Shown here one piece after another: positions 6,239-6,353 of a stretch of 6,353 nucleotides of DNA (the stretch's first letter is position 1; each line of letters opens with the position of its first letter). The stretch spans positions 1-6,353 of the forward strand of contig JADFXS010000166.1 in the NCBI GenBank assembly GCA_015233515.1, read 5' to 3'. Below the pieces are notes generated by a model. It worked only from the letters and a program-made list of their open reading frames with translations. It was not told where the DNA came from and made no database searches. Origin of the DNA: Deltaproteobacteria bacterium (GTDB lineage Bacteria > Desulfobacterota > Desulfarculia > Adiutricales > JAGVGV01). Both the position numbers and the translations under genes were made by a program.

Positions 6239-6353
6239 ATGGGATTCAAAAGAACCATCCATGCGGTCGATACCCACGCCGGTGAACCTATGCGCGTCAT
6301 TACAGGCGGAGTTCCCCATATTCCCGGCAACACGGTGTATGAGCAGATGCAAT
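6239..6353 (+). CDS. Proline racemase / hydroxyproline epimerase family protein, 3' partial
   Basis: Only the first 38 residues lie in the window, and the frame is open to the right edge. Seen: IHAVDTHAGEPMRVITGG (7-24) and VPHIPGNTVYEQM (25-37), which match the N-terminal signature of the proline racemase family (VDTHTxGEPxRVVxGG, then PG-T). Known family members are proline racemase, 4-hydroxyproline 2-epimerase, hydroxyproline-betaine epimerase and trans-3-hydroxy-L-proline dehydratase. They are told apart mainly by the two catalytic positions (Cys/Cys, Cys/Ser or Cys/Thr), which lie beyond the window. The exact reaction therefore cannot be stated. The start is supported by AAAGGG (6226-6231), 7 bases upstream and within a potential hairpin. 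It follows the RidA gene by 108 bases on the same strand and may belong to the same amino-acid catabolic cluster. Confidence 0.85.
   Translation, partial: MGFKRTIHAVDTHAGEPMRVITGGVPHIPGNTVYEQMQ

Overview
The window looks like part of a catabolic gene cluster from an anaerobic bacterium of moderate GC content. A sulfate-reducing or syntrophic member of the Desulfobacterota (former Deltaproteobacteria) would fit best. That placement is an inference from gene content: an MttB-type methyltransferase, a ferredoxin-linked 2-oxoacid oxidoreductase and an ADP-forming acyl-CoA synthetase. There is no taxonomic marker in the window. All genes lie on the + strand.

Layout. Bases 3-683 hold the C-terminal half of an MttB-superfamily (trimethylamine methyltransferase-like) protein that enters from the left edge. 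After a 141-base gap come four tightly packed genes (825-3422) for the alpha, beta, gamma and delta subunits of a 2-oxoacid:ferredoxin oxidoreductase, most like the 2-oxoisovalerate (VOR) type. A 727-residue fused ADP-forming acyl-CoA synthetase (3442-5625) follows 19 bases later. A 127-base spacer with two hairpins leads to a RidA-family imine deaminase (5753-6130). A 108-base spacer then leads to the first 38 codons of a proline racemase / hydroxyproline epimerase-family enzyme (6239 to the right edge). A hairpin in that spacer covers the ribosome binding site.

How the genes may work together (inference). The oxidoreductase would convert a 2-oxoacid to acyl-CoA and pass the electrons to ferredoxin. 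The synthetase would turn acyl-CoA into free acid while making ATP. RidA would hydrolyse reactive enamines or imines formed during amino-acid oxidation. The racemase-family enzyme would change the stereochemistry of, or dehydrate, a proline-type amino acid. The MttB-like protein would remove a methyl group from a quaternary amine and pass it to a corrinoid protein. One reading of the set is a pathway for a methylated or hydroxylated proline derivative (a betaine) or another amino acid, ending in substrate-level ATP synthesis. The substrate cannot be fixed from this window, and the cluster continues beyond both edges.

No tRNA, rRNA, CRISPR array, insertion sequence or phage gene was seen.
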